Assembly: GCA_030674185.1 (NCBI GenBank) | Contig: CM060307.1 | Span: 59,053,981 to 59,117,980, forward strand | DNA from: Monoplex corrugatus | Lineage: Eukaryota > Mollusca > Gastropoda > Littorinimorpha > Ranellidae | Length of the DNA: 64,000 bases | Direction of reading: 5' to 3' | Shown: positions 8,919 to 23,313 of the stretch, piece after piece | Numbering within the stretch: position 1 is the first letter of the stretch | How the letters are laid out: each line of letters opens with the position of its first letter | Made by a program: the position numbers and the translations under genes | The notes under the pieces: generated by a model | The model's input: the letters and a program-made list of their open reading frames with translations, nothing else | The model's database searches: none | Told to the model about the DNA's origin: nothing

Positions 8919-9629
8919 TGCGTGGTATGTCTAGGTGCACGGGCCACGATGCAGACGTTCCCCTGTGAGCACCGCGTGGTGTGCCGTAAGTGCTTCATCC
9001 GTACCATTCAGGTGGCCGTGTCCCAGCGGTCCCTACCCCTGCGCTGTGTCGTGTGCCGGACTCGCATAGTGAAGCTGCGCCACTCGGCTCCTGGCGCAAC
9101 AGCCCTGACTGTCAGCACCCAGTCCCCCTTCCACTCCTCCTCCGCCTCTCCATCTGTCACCCATCCGGTCAGCCACCACCACCACCAGCACCACGACGGC
9201 TTCATCGTCAACAACAACAACAAAACCGGTCACGCCATTCTCCATACCAGCAAGATCCACGCTGTCACTTCCATGGCCAAGGTGGCTCCTTGCCGCGGGC
9301 CCATTCTGAACGACAGCGCTAAAGACCTGAGGGCGTCACCTTTCTTCGTCCCTGACCCTCCTCGAGTGACCTTGACCTCGGCCTCAGTCCCTGGGCAGTT
9401 TTCTCCCATGATCAAATCACGGCAGCTGCACTGTGGACGGGACGTGACGACAGCCCCGGGAATGAAAATGGCCGCTGCCTTGAAGAGCGCCGCATCAAGC
9501 CCTGCCAAAACCTCTACGGCCAGCAACAAAGGTGACGTCCTTGGCGATTCCCAGCTTGTCATTGGCAGTCCTCACTCCTCTCATCGAGGGAGTGTTTTTC
9601 CTTTCAAGCCTTTGTTTTGGCGTCAGTAA
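8919..9629 (+). CDS. Terminal exon of a RING-finger (C3HC4) protein, probable E3 ubiquitin ligase
   Basis: The exon opens directly on the first zinc ligand and contains a full RING-HC set: Cys1 and Cys4 (CVVC), Cys16, His18, Cys22, Cys25, then Cys43 and Cys46 (a second CVVC), numbered from the exon start. The spacing C-x2-C-x11-C-x-H-x3-C-x2-C-x17-C-x2-C fits the C3HC4 pattern. RING domains of this type usually recruit ubiquitin-charged E2 enzymes, so the protein is probably a ubiquitin ligase. About 190 residues of Ser/Thr/Pro-rich low-complexity tail follow, with a His-rich stretch around residues 87-94 and an Asn run after it, ending in KPLFWRQ and a TAA stop. The exon is more GC-rich than its surroundings. 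The start is set by the AG at 8918; no initiator ATG is expected because this is a 3' exon. Upstream exons are not established, the 63-nt exon at 319 being the only candidate. I do not recognise the specific family. Confidence 0.75.
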   Translation, partial: CVVCLGARATMQTFPCEHRVVCRKCFIRTIQVAVSQRSLPLRCVVCRTRIVKLRHSAPGATALTVSTQSPFHSSSASPSVTHPVSHHHHQHHDGFIVNNNNKTGHAILHTSKIHAVTSMAKVAPCRGPILNDSAKDLRASPFFVPDPPRVTLTSASVPGQFSPMIKSRQLHCGRDVTTAPGMKMAAALKSAASSPAKTSTASNKGDVLGDSQLVIGSPHSSHRGSVFPFKPLFWRQ

Positions 9630-10368
9630 AGGGTTCCATAAGTCAGCCGTATCTCCTGAAGGTTTTTTTTGTGGTTTTTTTTTGTAACATTGCAGCTGGG
9701 GATATATATTTCGCTACAGTGTAGTTCAGGTTTTTCCAGTGACAGACTGTTACAAAGAAAGAGAGACATAAAACCCCATACGCTTGGTGGGACCTCAAGA
9801 TCTTTCCGTAAGACAAAAAACCCATACGCTAAAGAGGATCGCAGGATCTTGCCAGCGGATAGGGCTTATGCTTAGTCTTATTGCGTATACCATGATCATT
9901 TTGGTGTCTGTGATGTCGGTAGATATGGATTTATTCCGAGCGCAGAGATGCCATCTAGAGAAACTGAAAATGGACATACATGTTCTTGAAACTGATTCAA
10001 AAACTTGTAAGTCTCCAGTGTCCTTACGATTTAGATTGAAAAAGTTTAGGTGGCTTGCAAACGGGCCCTTGATCTTGATCTTAAGGTCAGTGTGTTAAAT
10101 GCTAGATTTTAAAGATGAATAGCTTAAGGTCTGTTAAAATCAGACTTATAGGCTGGATCTTGATGCTTAAAGGCTAGGTCTTAAGATCATTGGCTTCTAA
10201 AGGCTAGATCCTAGGGCCAGTGTCTTAAAGGCTATGTCTGAGAGTTACTGGCTTAAAGGTTTTCACATGATAAATCTGCTGTGACCACAGAGAGAAATCA
10301 ATAATGTACGTACAAATGACTTAGAGACATCAGTCTAAGGGACTGTGACTTCCGAGACATGAAATAAA
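9630..10368 (+). other. Putative 3' UTR of the RING gene with poly(A) signal
   Basis: Downstream of the 9629 stop, the first canonical AATAAA is at 10363-10368; another lies at 10800-10805. Within it, 9770-9850 holds a duplicated ACCCATACGCT.. / AAGATCTT motif pair. Assignment as UTR is inference. Confidence 0.35.
10040..10262. repeat. Degenerate ~35-bp tandem repeat
   Basis: The unit resembles GCTTAAAGGCTAGGTCTTAAG with ATC/GTC variants. It recurs about six times with heavy divergence. Confidence 0.55.
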
Positions 10369-10464
10369 AACTTACATGTAGAAACAAACAAACAAAAATC
10401 ATTTGCACAGAAGCCTAGTTTTAAAAGTTAGTGGTGTATATGAAGATAAAGGTCCCTTAGGTCG

Positions 10465-10660
<196 letters not shown>

Positions 10661-10877
10661 ATATTATTCTTATCTACTATCTGGTATGTCAAACCCTGTG
10701 CATGCAGGTGAATGTCATCCATTGTCAAGTAGTAGAATAGTTTGTATGTGTGATTATGAAAAATGATAACCATGCCATAATAATCATGGGCTAGATTCCA
10801 ATAAAGTGTATTATACTTTTTGTAAGCAATTGATCCCTGTTTGTATACTGGTGTATGTAAGGGTGTGCGTATGTGTA

Positions 10878-10878
10878 C

Positions 10879-10934
<56 letters not shown>

Positions 10935-10962
10935 GTGTGTGTGTGTGTTGTGTGTGTGTGTG
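10878..10962. repeat. (TG)n microsatellite
   Basis: TG dinucleotides with CGTG and TTGT interruptions. Confidence 0.95.
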
Positions 10963-11291
10963 ACACTTCAGAATGATCTCATAAACTATTTAATGGGATA
11001 GTCAACATCATTTCTCATTAATATTATTAAATTTGAGCAATCTGTGGTTTGCATGCCGAAAACTTTATTCGTTCGTTATTGTATTTACTTTCTTTCAGTC
11101 TGTATTCTGGTCATGTTTTGTAGGCAGTAAATGTTGTGATTGTGATAGAGAATGAAGCCTACTTTTGCATGCTAAATTAACATTTTTGGGGTTGTTGTTG
11201 TTGTAATGTATGTGTGTTGTATGGTGCTGTTAAAATTGCGGAAAAGTCGTGAAGATAGTAAAGCGGTGTCTGAACGACTCGAACCCAGTTG
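10963..11291. other. Unassigned non-coding stretch
   Basis: No gene or repeat recognised. Confidence 0.4.
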
Positions 11292-11640
11292 TCTGGAGTC
11301 TGCTTAAGAGGGATTCGTCGCACTTTGATGATTCATATGCGCTCCCCCAAATCTGCCAGCAATGATATGGCGGACTCCCTGAGCCTGCGCAAAATCCTAT
11401 GCACTGGCAAGGTCTTGAAATGAGGGGGGGGGGGAGGGAGAAGGGACATATGACACGCTAAGCTGACACCATCAGAATGATGGAAACATTAAGAAGGGCT
11501 GCGAACAGGCCAATTTTCAATTTTACAGGCTGGGATTGACTTCAAGATACTAGATCTTGGGTCCACGCTCTACCGCTCTATTAATTTAAAGAACCAACCA
11601 GCCCTCAAACCCAGAATCTTCCGAAGTCCGAGATTTACCC
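11292..11640 (-). mobile_element. tRNA-derived SINE family C, nearly full-length copy
   Basis: On the - strand it starts with an A-box-like GGCTGGTTGGTTCT and a TAGAGC..GTGGACCCAAGATCT segment. A B-box-like TTGAAGTCAATCCC follows, then GCCTGTAAAATTGAAAATTGG, CTTAATGTTTCCATCATTC, TTTCAAGACCTTGCCAG, TTTTGCGCAGGCTCAGGGAG and GGAGCGCATATGAAT, ending near AATCCCTCTTAAGCAGACTC. The same order of landmarks occurs on the + strand at 27265-28190 (interrupted), 34505-34810 and, in part, at 34221 and 34850. Non-coding. Confidence 0.7.
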
Positions 11641-11659
11641 ATTTGACTATTGTGCCCGT

Positions 11660-12275
11660 GTTGTATGCAGAGTGTGTATCAGCGACGATGTTGTATGCAT
11701 TGTGTGTGTCAGCGACGATGTTGTATGTATTGTGTGTGTATCAGCGACGATGTTGTATGCATTGTGTGTGTATCAGCGACGATGTTGTATGCATTGTGTG
11801 TGTCAGCGACGATGTTGTATGCATTGTGTGTGTCAGCGACGATGTTGTATACATTGTGTGTGTCAGCGACGATGTTGTATGCATTGTGTGTGTCAGCGAC
11901 GATGTTGTATGCATTGTGTGTGTATCAGCGACGATGTTGTATGCATTGTGTGTGTCAGCGACGATGTTGTATGCATTGTGTGTGTTCAGCGACGATGTTG
12001 TATGCATTGTGTGTGTCAGCGACGATGATTGTATGCATTGTTATCACAGCACGTGGTTGTGTTGCTATTGTGTAGTGGGTATCAGCGACATAGTTCTTGC
12101 ATTGTGTTGTGTGCATCAGCGTACGATGTGCTATGCATTGTGTGTATCTAGGCGATGTTGTTGCATGTTAGTGTTCAGCGACATTTGTATGCATTGTGTG
12201 TGTCAGCGACGATGTTGTATGCATTGTGTGTGTATCAGCGACGATGTTGTATGCATTGTGTGTGTCAGCGACGAG
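11660..12275. repeat. 30-32-bp minisatellite
   Basis: The unit is CAGCGACGATGTTGTATGCA followed by TTGTGTGTGT, with or without an extra AT. Units are nearly identical from 11680 to 12030, degenerate at 12030-12180 and regular again to 12275, about 18-20 copies. Open frames of Cys/Val/His across it reflect repeat length and are not genes. Confidence 0.9.
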
Positions 12276-15761
<3,486 letters not shown>

Positions 15762-15767
15762 TTGTTT

Positions 15768-15825
<58 letters not shown>

Positions 15826-15889
15826 ATTGTATGCGTTGTGTGTGTGATGGCATTTGTGTGTGTGTTGCATGTGTGTGTGTGTGTGTGTG

Positions 15890-15940
<51 letters not shown>
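15762..15940. repeat. (TG)n microsatellite, interrupted
   Basis: Two long TG runs separated by a GCATTGTATGCGTTG-type patch. Confidence 0.95.
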
Positions 15941-15989
15941 TAATTTGATACTAATTATTGTTAATGTCATTGAATGAATTGAGATTTCA

Positions 15990-16071
15990 TTAATAATCCT
16001 TTCATTCCCTCATCATACGACAGAAATCTTGCAGAAAGTTAATGGATAGGATAAGGGAGTAAAACGGTTAC
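15990..16071. repeat. Foldback repeat family A, copy 3
   Basis: AATCCTTTCATTCCCTCATC on the left pairs imperfectly with GATAAGGGAGTAAAACGGTT on the right, around a CTTGCAGAAAG centre. Confidence 0.55.
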
Positions 16072-16330
16072 AAGCGTAAACATTAACCATAATCGTAACA
16101 TTTGATACAAGTGATTGATAAAGCACACATGTGTAAATACATGTCACACAACGTATAGTATAGTCGTAGTAGTGTTTTTGTGCACAGCTCTCGCTGTATA
16201 ATTATGGATAAGTTCAACGGCGGCGTGGCAAAACAACTATAATGCTTTCCATTGTATCAAGACATAAAATCTTGACGTAATTCTTTATAGTTTTTGTTCT
16301 GCTTGCATTGGATGACGGAGACAGTGCGAA
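16072..16330. other. Unassigned non-coding stretch
   Basis: Nothing recognised. Confidence 0.4.
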
Positions 16331-16336
16331 ACAAAG

Positions 16337-16387
16337 AGAGAGAAAAAGAGAGAGAGTGTGTGTGTGTGTATGCGTGTGTGTGTGTGT

Positions 16388-16480
<93 letters not shown>
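16337..16480. repeat. (GA)n-(GT)n microsatellite
   Basis: A short GA run followed by about 125 bp of GT with CGTG and CTCTG interruptions. Confidence 0.95.
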
Positions 16481-16484
<4 letters not shown>

Positions 16485-16704
16485 AGTGATGTTTGGCTAC
16501 ATTGCCCTTTCAGGTAAGAAAATGTCTTGCTGAAATCTCACTGTGTTAATTTTATTTGTGACAAAAGGCAAGAAACAAAAGGGAAAGCAATTGGTCATGG
16601 AAGCTGCAGCTATTTTATGTATATCGCAGAAACAGTGAGGTGACTGAGTGTGTCTAACGTGGAGCCTCGTGTGCCATTGACCAGGGTATACCATACAATA
16701 CAGT

Positions 16705-17335
16705 TATTGCGTACCCCGGTTCTAAAGTGCCCTTTGCCAAGACGTCGTACAGGGCAGTCATTCTATTCCTACACTACAGTCACGTGTGCCATATACATAC
16801 AACATACGTGTGCCCTTTGCAAAAACACCATACATCACAGTCATTCCATACCTATACCACAGTCACGTGTGCCATATACATACAACATACGTGTGCCCTT
16901 TGCCAAGACACCATACATCAGTCATTCCATACCTACACTACAGTCACGTGTGCCATACACTACAACATACGTGTGCCCTTTATGAAGACACCAACAACAC
17001 AGTCACTCCATACCTACACTACAATCAAATGTGCCATACACATGCAACATACGTGTGCCATTTGCCAAGACACCATACAACACAGTCAAACCTTCCACTC
17101 AAGTGTGCCATTCGCCAATACATTATACATCACAGTCATTCCATACCTATACTACAATCACGTGTGCCATACAAGTACAACATACGTGTGCCCTTTGCCA
17201 AGACACCATACATCACAGTCATTCCATACCTATACTACAATCACGTGTGCCATACAAGTACAACATACGTGTGCCCTTTGCCAAGACACCATACATCACA
17301 GTCATTCTATATCTACACTATAGTCACGTGTGCCA
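16705..17335. repeat. Minisatellite block 1, ~83-bp unit with CACGTG
   Basis: The unit includes CATTCCATACCTATACTACA, TCACGTGTGCCATACAAGTA and CAACATACGTGTGCCCTTTG, then CCAAGACACCATACATCACAG. It occurs about seven times. The half from TCACGTGTGCC to CCAAGACACCATACA is shared with the 51-bp block that follows, which looks like a shortened form of this unit. Confidence 0.85.
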
Positions 17336-19440
17336 TTTGCCAAGACATCATACAACACAGTGAAACCATCACAGTCATGTGTGCCACTTGCCAAGACATC
17401 ATACAACAAAGTGAAACCATCACAGTCACGTGTACCACTTGCCAAGACGACATACAACACAGTGAAACCATCACAGTCACGTGTGCCACTTGCCAAGACA
17501 TCATACAACACAGTGAAACCATCACAGTCACGTGTGCCATTTGCCAAGACATCATACAACAAAGTCAAACCATCACAGTCACGTGTATCACTTGCCAAGA
17601 CATCATACGACACAGTCAAACCATCACAGTCACGTGTGCCATTTGCCAAGACATATGACACAGTGAAACCATCACAGTCACGTGTGCCACTTGCCAAGAC
17701 ATTATACACACAGTCAAACCATCTCAGTCACGTGTGCCACTTGCCAAGACATATACGACACAGGGAAACCATCACAGTCACGCGTGCATTTGCCAAAACA
17801 TCATACAACACAGTGAACCATCACAGTCACGTGTACCATTTGCCAAGACACCATGCAACACAGTGAAACATCACAGTCACGTGTGCCATTTGCCAAGACA
17901 TCAAACAACACAGTGAAACCATCACAACTACGTGTGCCACTTGCCAAGACATACGACACAGTGAAATCATCACAGTCACGTGTGCCATTTGCCAAGACAT
18001 CATACAACACAGTGAAACCATCACAGTCACGTGTGCCATTTGCCAAGATACCATACAACAGTCAAACCATCACAGTCACATGTGCCACTTGCCAAGATAC
18101 CATACAACACAGTCAAATCATCACAGTCACGTGTGCCACTTGCCAAGATACCATACAACACAGTGAAACCATCACAGTCACGTGTGCCATTTGCCAAGAC
18201 ATCAAACAACACAGTGAAACCATCACAACTACGTGTGCCACTTGCCAAGACATCATACGACACAGTGAAATCATCACAGTCACGTGTACCATTTGCCAAA
18301 CACCATGCAACACAGTGAAACCATCACAGTCACGCGTGCCATTTGCCAAGACATCAAACAACACAGTGAAACATCACAGTCACGTGTATCACTTGCCAAG
18401 ACATATGACACAGTCAAACCATCACAGTCACGTGTGCCATTTGCCAAGACATCAAACAACACAGTGAAACATCACAGTCACGTGTATCACTTGCCAAGAC
18501 ATATGACACAGTCACTCACAGTCACGTGTGCCATTTGCCAAGGACATCAATCAACACAGTGAAACCATCACAGTCACGCGTGCCATTTGCCAAGACATCA
18601 AACAACACAGTGAAATCATCACAGTCACGTGTACCATTTGCCAAGACATCAAACAACACAGTGAAACCATCACAGTCACGTGTGCCATTTGCCAAGACAC
18701 ATGCAACACAGTGAAACCATCACAGTCACGCGTGCCATTTGCCAAGACATCAAACAACACAGTGAACATCACAGTCACGGTGCCATTTGCCAAGACATCA
18801 AACAACACAGTGAAACCATCACAGTCACGCGTGCCATTTGCCAAGACATCAAACAACACAGTGAAATCATCACAGTCACGTGTACCATTTGCCAAGACAC
18901 CATGCAACACAGTGAAACCATCACAGTCACGCGTGCCATTTGCCAAGACATCAAACAACACAGTGAAACCATCACAGTCACGTGTATCATTGCCAAGACA
19001 TCATGAACACAGTGAAACCATCACAGTCACGTGTACCATTTGCCAAGACATCAAACAACACAGTGAAACATCACAGTCACGTGTGCCATTTGCCAAGACA
19101 CCATGCAACACAGTGAAACCATCACAGTCACGCGTGCATTTGCCAAGACATCAACACACAGTGAAATCATCACAGTCACGTGTCCATTTGCCAAGACACA
19201 TGCAACACAGTGAAACCATCACAGTCACGTGCCATTGCCAAACATCATACGAACAGTGAAATCATCACAGTCACGTGTGCCATTTGCCAAGACATCATAC
19301 AACACAGTGAAACCATCACAGTCACGTGTATCACTTGCCAAGACATCATACGACACAGTGAAATTATCACAGTCACGTGTGCCATTTGCCAAAAATCATA
19401 CAACACAGTGAAACCATCACAGTCACGTGTGCCATTTGCC
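17336..19440. repeat. Minisatellite block 2, 51-bp unit with CACGTG
   Basis: The unit runs CATCATACAACACAGTGAAA, CCATCACAGTCACGTGTGCC and ATTTGCCAAGA. About 40 units, most with the palindromic E-box hexamer CACGTG and the rest with CACGCG, CACATG or TACGTG. Because 51 is a multiple of three, open frames with 17-residue periodicity arise on both strands; they have no start, splice or domain logic and I do not call them genes. The private variant ACAACTACGTG occurs at 17924 and 18225, marking a ~301-bp internal duplication. Confidence 0.92.
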
Positions 19441-20095
19441 AAGATACCATACAACAAACCATCACAGTCACATGTGCCACTTGCCAAGATACCATACAAC
19501 CAGTAAAATTATCACAGTCACATGTGCATTGCCAAGATACCATACAAGTCAATCACACAGTCACATGTGCCACTTGCCAAGATACCATACAAGTCAAATA
19601 ATCACAGTCACATGTGCCACTTGCCAAGATACATACAACAGTCAAATAATCACAGTCACGTGTGCCACTTGCCAAGATACCATACAAGTCAAATAATCAC
19701 AGTCACGTGTGCCACTTGCCAAGATACCATACAAGTAAAATAATCACAGTCACGTGTGCCACTTGCCAAGATACCATGCAACAGTCAAATAATCACAGTC
19801 ACGTATGCCACTTGCCAAGATACCATACAACAGTCAAATAATCACAGTCACATGTGCCACTTGCCAAGATACCATACAACAGTCAAATAATCACAGTCAC
19901 GTGTGCCACTTGCCAAGATACCATACAACAGTCAAATAATCACAGCCACGTGTGCCACTTGCCAAGATACCATACAACAGTCAAATAATCACAGTCACGT
20001 GTGCCACTTGCAAGATACCATACAACAGTCAAATAATCACAGTCACGTGTGCCACTTGCCAAGATACCATACAACACAGTCGAACCATCATAGTT
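19441..20095. repeat. Minisatellite block 3, ~49-bp unit with CACGTG
   Basis: The unit runs AAGATACCATACAACAGTCA, AATAATCACAGTCACGTGTG and CCACTTGCC. About 13 units, some shortened by local deletions around 19500-19620. Confidence 0.9.
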
Positions 20096-20136
20096 ATGTG
20101 TGCTATTTTGCCAAGACGCCATACAACAGTCATTCC

Positions 20137-20246
20137 ATGCACACACACACAACACACACACACACCACACACACAACACACACACACACACAACCACACA
20201 CACACACACACACCACACACACACACACACACACAACACCACACAG
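20137..20246. repeat. (CA)n microsatellite with CAACA/CCACA interruptions
   Basis: CA repeats interrupted every 10-20 bp, directly after the minisatellite. Confidence 0.95.
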
Positions 20247-20289
20247 TCGTGCCATTTACCAACAAGCATACATAAACAACACCGTGTAG

Positions 20290-20505
20290 ATTACGAAAAT
20301 CCGACTTCTATTCCAGTGGAACATCGATTCCACACCAACCTCACCACTAGACCTTGAATGGTGACCTGAATGCTAGTCTTCAAATGAGATGATAAACAGG
20401 TTTGTGCAAACACGCGCTTAGTGCACGTTATAGATCCAATGTCAACAACAGAGTTGTCAGCAAAAATTCTGTAGAAAATCCCTTTCGTAAATAAACAAAA
20501 GTTCA
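20290..20505 (+). mobile_element. Nin-like SINE, copy 1
   Basis: The core matches the copies at 43145 (reverse) and 44238: TGCTAGTCTTCAAATGAGAT, GATAAAC..GTTTGTGC and GCGCTTAGTGCACG. The extended 3' part CAACAACAGAGTTGTCAGCA..ATTCTGTAGAAAATCC resembles what I recall of the molluscan Nin-domain SINE core. Family naming is from memory and unverified. Confidence 0.6.
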
Positions 20506-21174
20506 CATATGCAGGAGGAAAAAATGTGTGTATGGATGTGAGTGGGGAGCTGGGGTGGAGATCAAGGCAGTGCCCTACGATGGTGACGTAATAGTACCCT
20601 GCCATTTATGCGGAAAATGCCATTGTGACAACAACAAAATTGAATCTAATCCATCGTATAACCCAGAAACAGCCGAAGTGATGGATGTACCTCGCGTATT
20701 GCTGCGTGTGTCATTCACCGAGATACCATACAACACAGTCAAGCCATACACATTAGTGTTTGTCAATACGTCAATGATATCTGATCTTTAGAAGTCGTCT
20801 AAACATTGGACCATGTATAGTTGTACCTTATACAACTTGAGACCATGTATAAAAATGGGTTTATGGTCTAACTTTTGTCCATTTCTGTAGAAAAACGGTC
20901 GAAAAAGCCTTGCTAACAATTGAAAGATATTTTGTGTAGATATGACTTTGACTTTAGACAAGTCACAGTGAAAGGTACAGGAATAAAATTGTGTACTACA
21001 CCACATAGGCGTAACAAAAGTGGTGAAAATAGGTCTTCAAACAACTGAGACATCTTCAAACATTTTTTAACCACCCCGTTCCAACTATTAGATAGGATCA
21101 TTGCATACTTATTCAGTCGCGGCTATTTGCTAAAACGAAATTCCAGACTAGATTGGGGGGTGGGTGAAAGTACA
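20506..21174. other. Unassigned stretch with a diverged minisatellite-like unit
   Basis: 20718-20765 contains GAGATACCATACAACACAGT then CAAGCCATACACATTAGTG, a lone relative of the minisatellite unit beyond the array edge. No gene supported. Confidence 0.4.
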
Positions 21175-21450
21175 TAGTGTCAAGGGCAAGGTCACACTGA
21201 TCAAAAACTGTTTGAAACAGCACGTTTTGAGGACGGTGTTCAAACATCGTTTTCTCATTCAAAAACTTTGACGATACCTACATTGTTTTCATTCTTCGTA
21301 ACAGCATACCATTTTCACACTTCGTAACAGTATACCATTGTCCTCGCTGCACGTCAAGTTTTGTATCATCTGTTGTTTCTTTAAGGTCACGGTGATCTTG
21401 AGAAGTTCAAAATTTGGATTTTCTGTTTAGATATTGTGTACAACTGATTA
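21175..21450 (+). repeat. Dispersed repeat family B, copy 5
   Basis: It shares CAAGGTCACACTGATCAA, GTGTTCAAACATCG, a duplicated TTCGTAACAG.ATACCAT segment, ATTGTCCTCGCTGCACGTCA and GGTCACGGTGATCTTGAGAA with the family. Confidence 0.6.
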
Positions 21451-21689
21451 TTAGAATGAGTTGATCATCTTGTTAATCCTGATTTCATCTTACGTTCTCT
21501 GTCCCATTGAATATCTGACACAAATGGTCTTATAGGGCTGTCGACCTTAAAACAGAAAAAAAAGACTCCCGAAAACGCCTTTAGCCTTTCGTTTGTAAAA
21601 GAATTTCAGGCGAGCAAATAAAATGAATTGGTAAAAAACAAAACAAAAATAAACAAAAAACAAAAGCTCATCATTCACTTCGCATTGAC

Positions 21690-21745
21690 GCGCGCGCGTG
21701 CGCGTGGGTGTGTGTGTGTGTGTGTTGTGTGTTGTGTTTGTGTCT
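21690..21745. repeat. (CG)n/(GT)n short microsatellite
   Basis: GCGCGCGTGCGCGTGGGTG leading into TG repeats. Confidence 0.85.
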
Positions 21746-23313
21746 GTTCAGTCGTAACTGAAACGTAACATCGATATCTTTTGTTTTGGGGTCAAAAGAT
21801 CCTGAGTTGCATTCTTTTATAACATTTTTCGCGTTTGATTTGGATTAGTGTTTTATTTATGGGACGACGTTATCATTTCAGTGTGTGTTTGTATTGTATC
21901 TAACGGCCCATGGCTAATGCGACTTCGGTGTAGGCCGATCCCGTAACTGAGACACTAATCGTAATCTAATGTGACGGTCACTTCCTGTCGCTGTTTATCA
22001 GCCATCAACATTGAAAATATTTGCTATAATCATTTCTTCGCAATGGCAATGCCTTCGCTGACCTGTTCTCGAATTTCTGTCAGATTGCGTGTTGACGGGA
22101 AATGCATCACCATTTGATTACCTCCCTTAGGCTAAATTTGCATATGGCGGATGCAATATTGTGATGCGTCTTTTCCGCTTATGCGCGGTGAAAGAGGCGA
22201 CAACCGTGTTTATAATTAATGTCGTTCCTCTCTCCTTTTCACAGGCAAACACCATCGTTCCGTGTTCTTGTGATTGGCTTTCCAAACAGAAGGCATTCCA
22301 CGGCGGGACTGTATTGTGCAGAACGGGGTATGGTGCAACCATGCAGCCTCTCTGGCCGTGTGCTATGGAGCTATTAGACACAGTTATCTATGAACTGAAT
22401 GCTATTTTTCAGGAAGAAAGAGAATCTCCCTCTCTTTAGTGTCTTCTTTTGTACCAGAGACTAGCTAACACATTACCCTATTTTTTCTCTGTTGGATTGT
22501 TTGATAGATAGATAATTCGGTTTCGTGAATTTGGCATAATAACCGGAAAAGAATAATTTTATGGCTCAGAAATGTTATTTTCAGATTAGAGCCATTCTGC
22601 CTGTGCAATCTTTGCTCAAAGATTGCTCATTACACCGACATATTCTGTTGGTGACATTTCCAAGCAGAAATTCCTCAGATCAGATTTGACTGGGCATCGT
22701 CATTGTCCAAATTTGTAGATTTATCCTTAGCAAAAATAACAACAACGGCAATAAAGCAAAGTAATATTACTTACTGAACGGTTGTGCCCGTCTATTTTGT
22801 CGTTTGGTAAGGTAAGTGACATAAAACTATTTTACTGTATATCAGTAATATTATTACTGTTATTATCAGCCGATTGCGCAGAGCCATATCAAGGCATTGA
22901 TCATCTCAGAAAACACAAACATCTCGTTGATCTTGAAAAAATAAATGGGGAAAAACGGGGAAAGAATATTAAGTACACACATCAAAGCATTTGCCACATG
23001 ATCTTTATAATATATGGCCGTGGAGTTACCATTCGCCCAATTCATCACCTTGAAGTTTAAACAAATGAACCTGAATACAAACATGAACATAACTTAGTAA
23101 AATAAAACATGAAAAGTGAAATAAATTACCTTAAGCTGCTTCTGCACACCACGTTGCCTTTGAGTCAAAAATGCAGTGAATACATGTACCCAATTATCAG
23201 TGCAATAAAAAGTATGTAAGGTTTTAGAGAACCTGTATGTATAAGGTGAATTGACCAGTAAGGCAGAAAATGATAGGAAGAGATAACAGAAGCAAAGGAA
23301 CAAGGCAGAAACA
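21746..23313. other. Unassigned 1.5-kb stretch
   Basis: No supported gene. A good acceptor-like pyrimidine tract (CTCTCCTTTTCACAG) ends at 22244 before about 190 nt of open frame ending at a stop at 22437-22439, but there is no recognisable domain and no partner exon. Confidence 0.35.

Noticed and set aside
18528..19259. Open frame of 243 codons, and others up to 290 codons across 16.7-20.1 kb
   Set aside because: They are translations of a 51-bp repeat whose length is a multiple of three. Frames are open on both strands with the same 17-residue period, with no start, splice site or domain.
17330..19440. CRISPR-like array of regular repeats
   Set aside because: Units are contiguous without unique spacers, and the window is clearly eukaryotic.
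22245..22439. Possible terminal exon after CTCTCCTTTTCACAG
   Set aside because: The acceptor looks good and the frame is open to a stop, but the peptide shows no domain and no upstream exon in phase is found.
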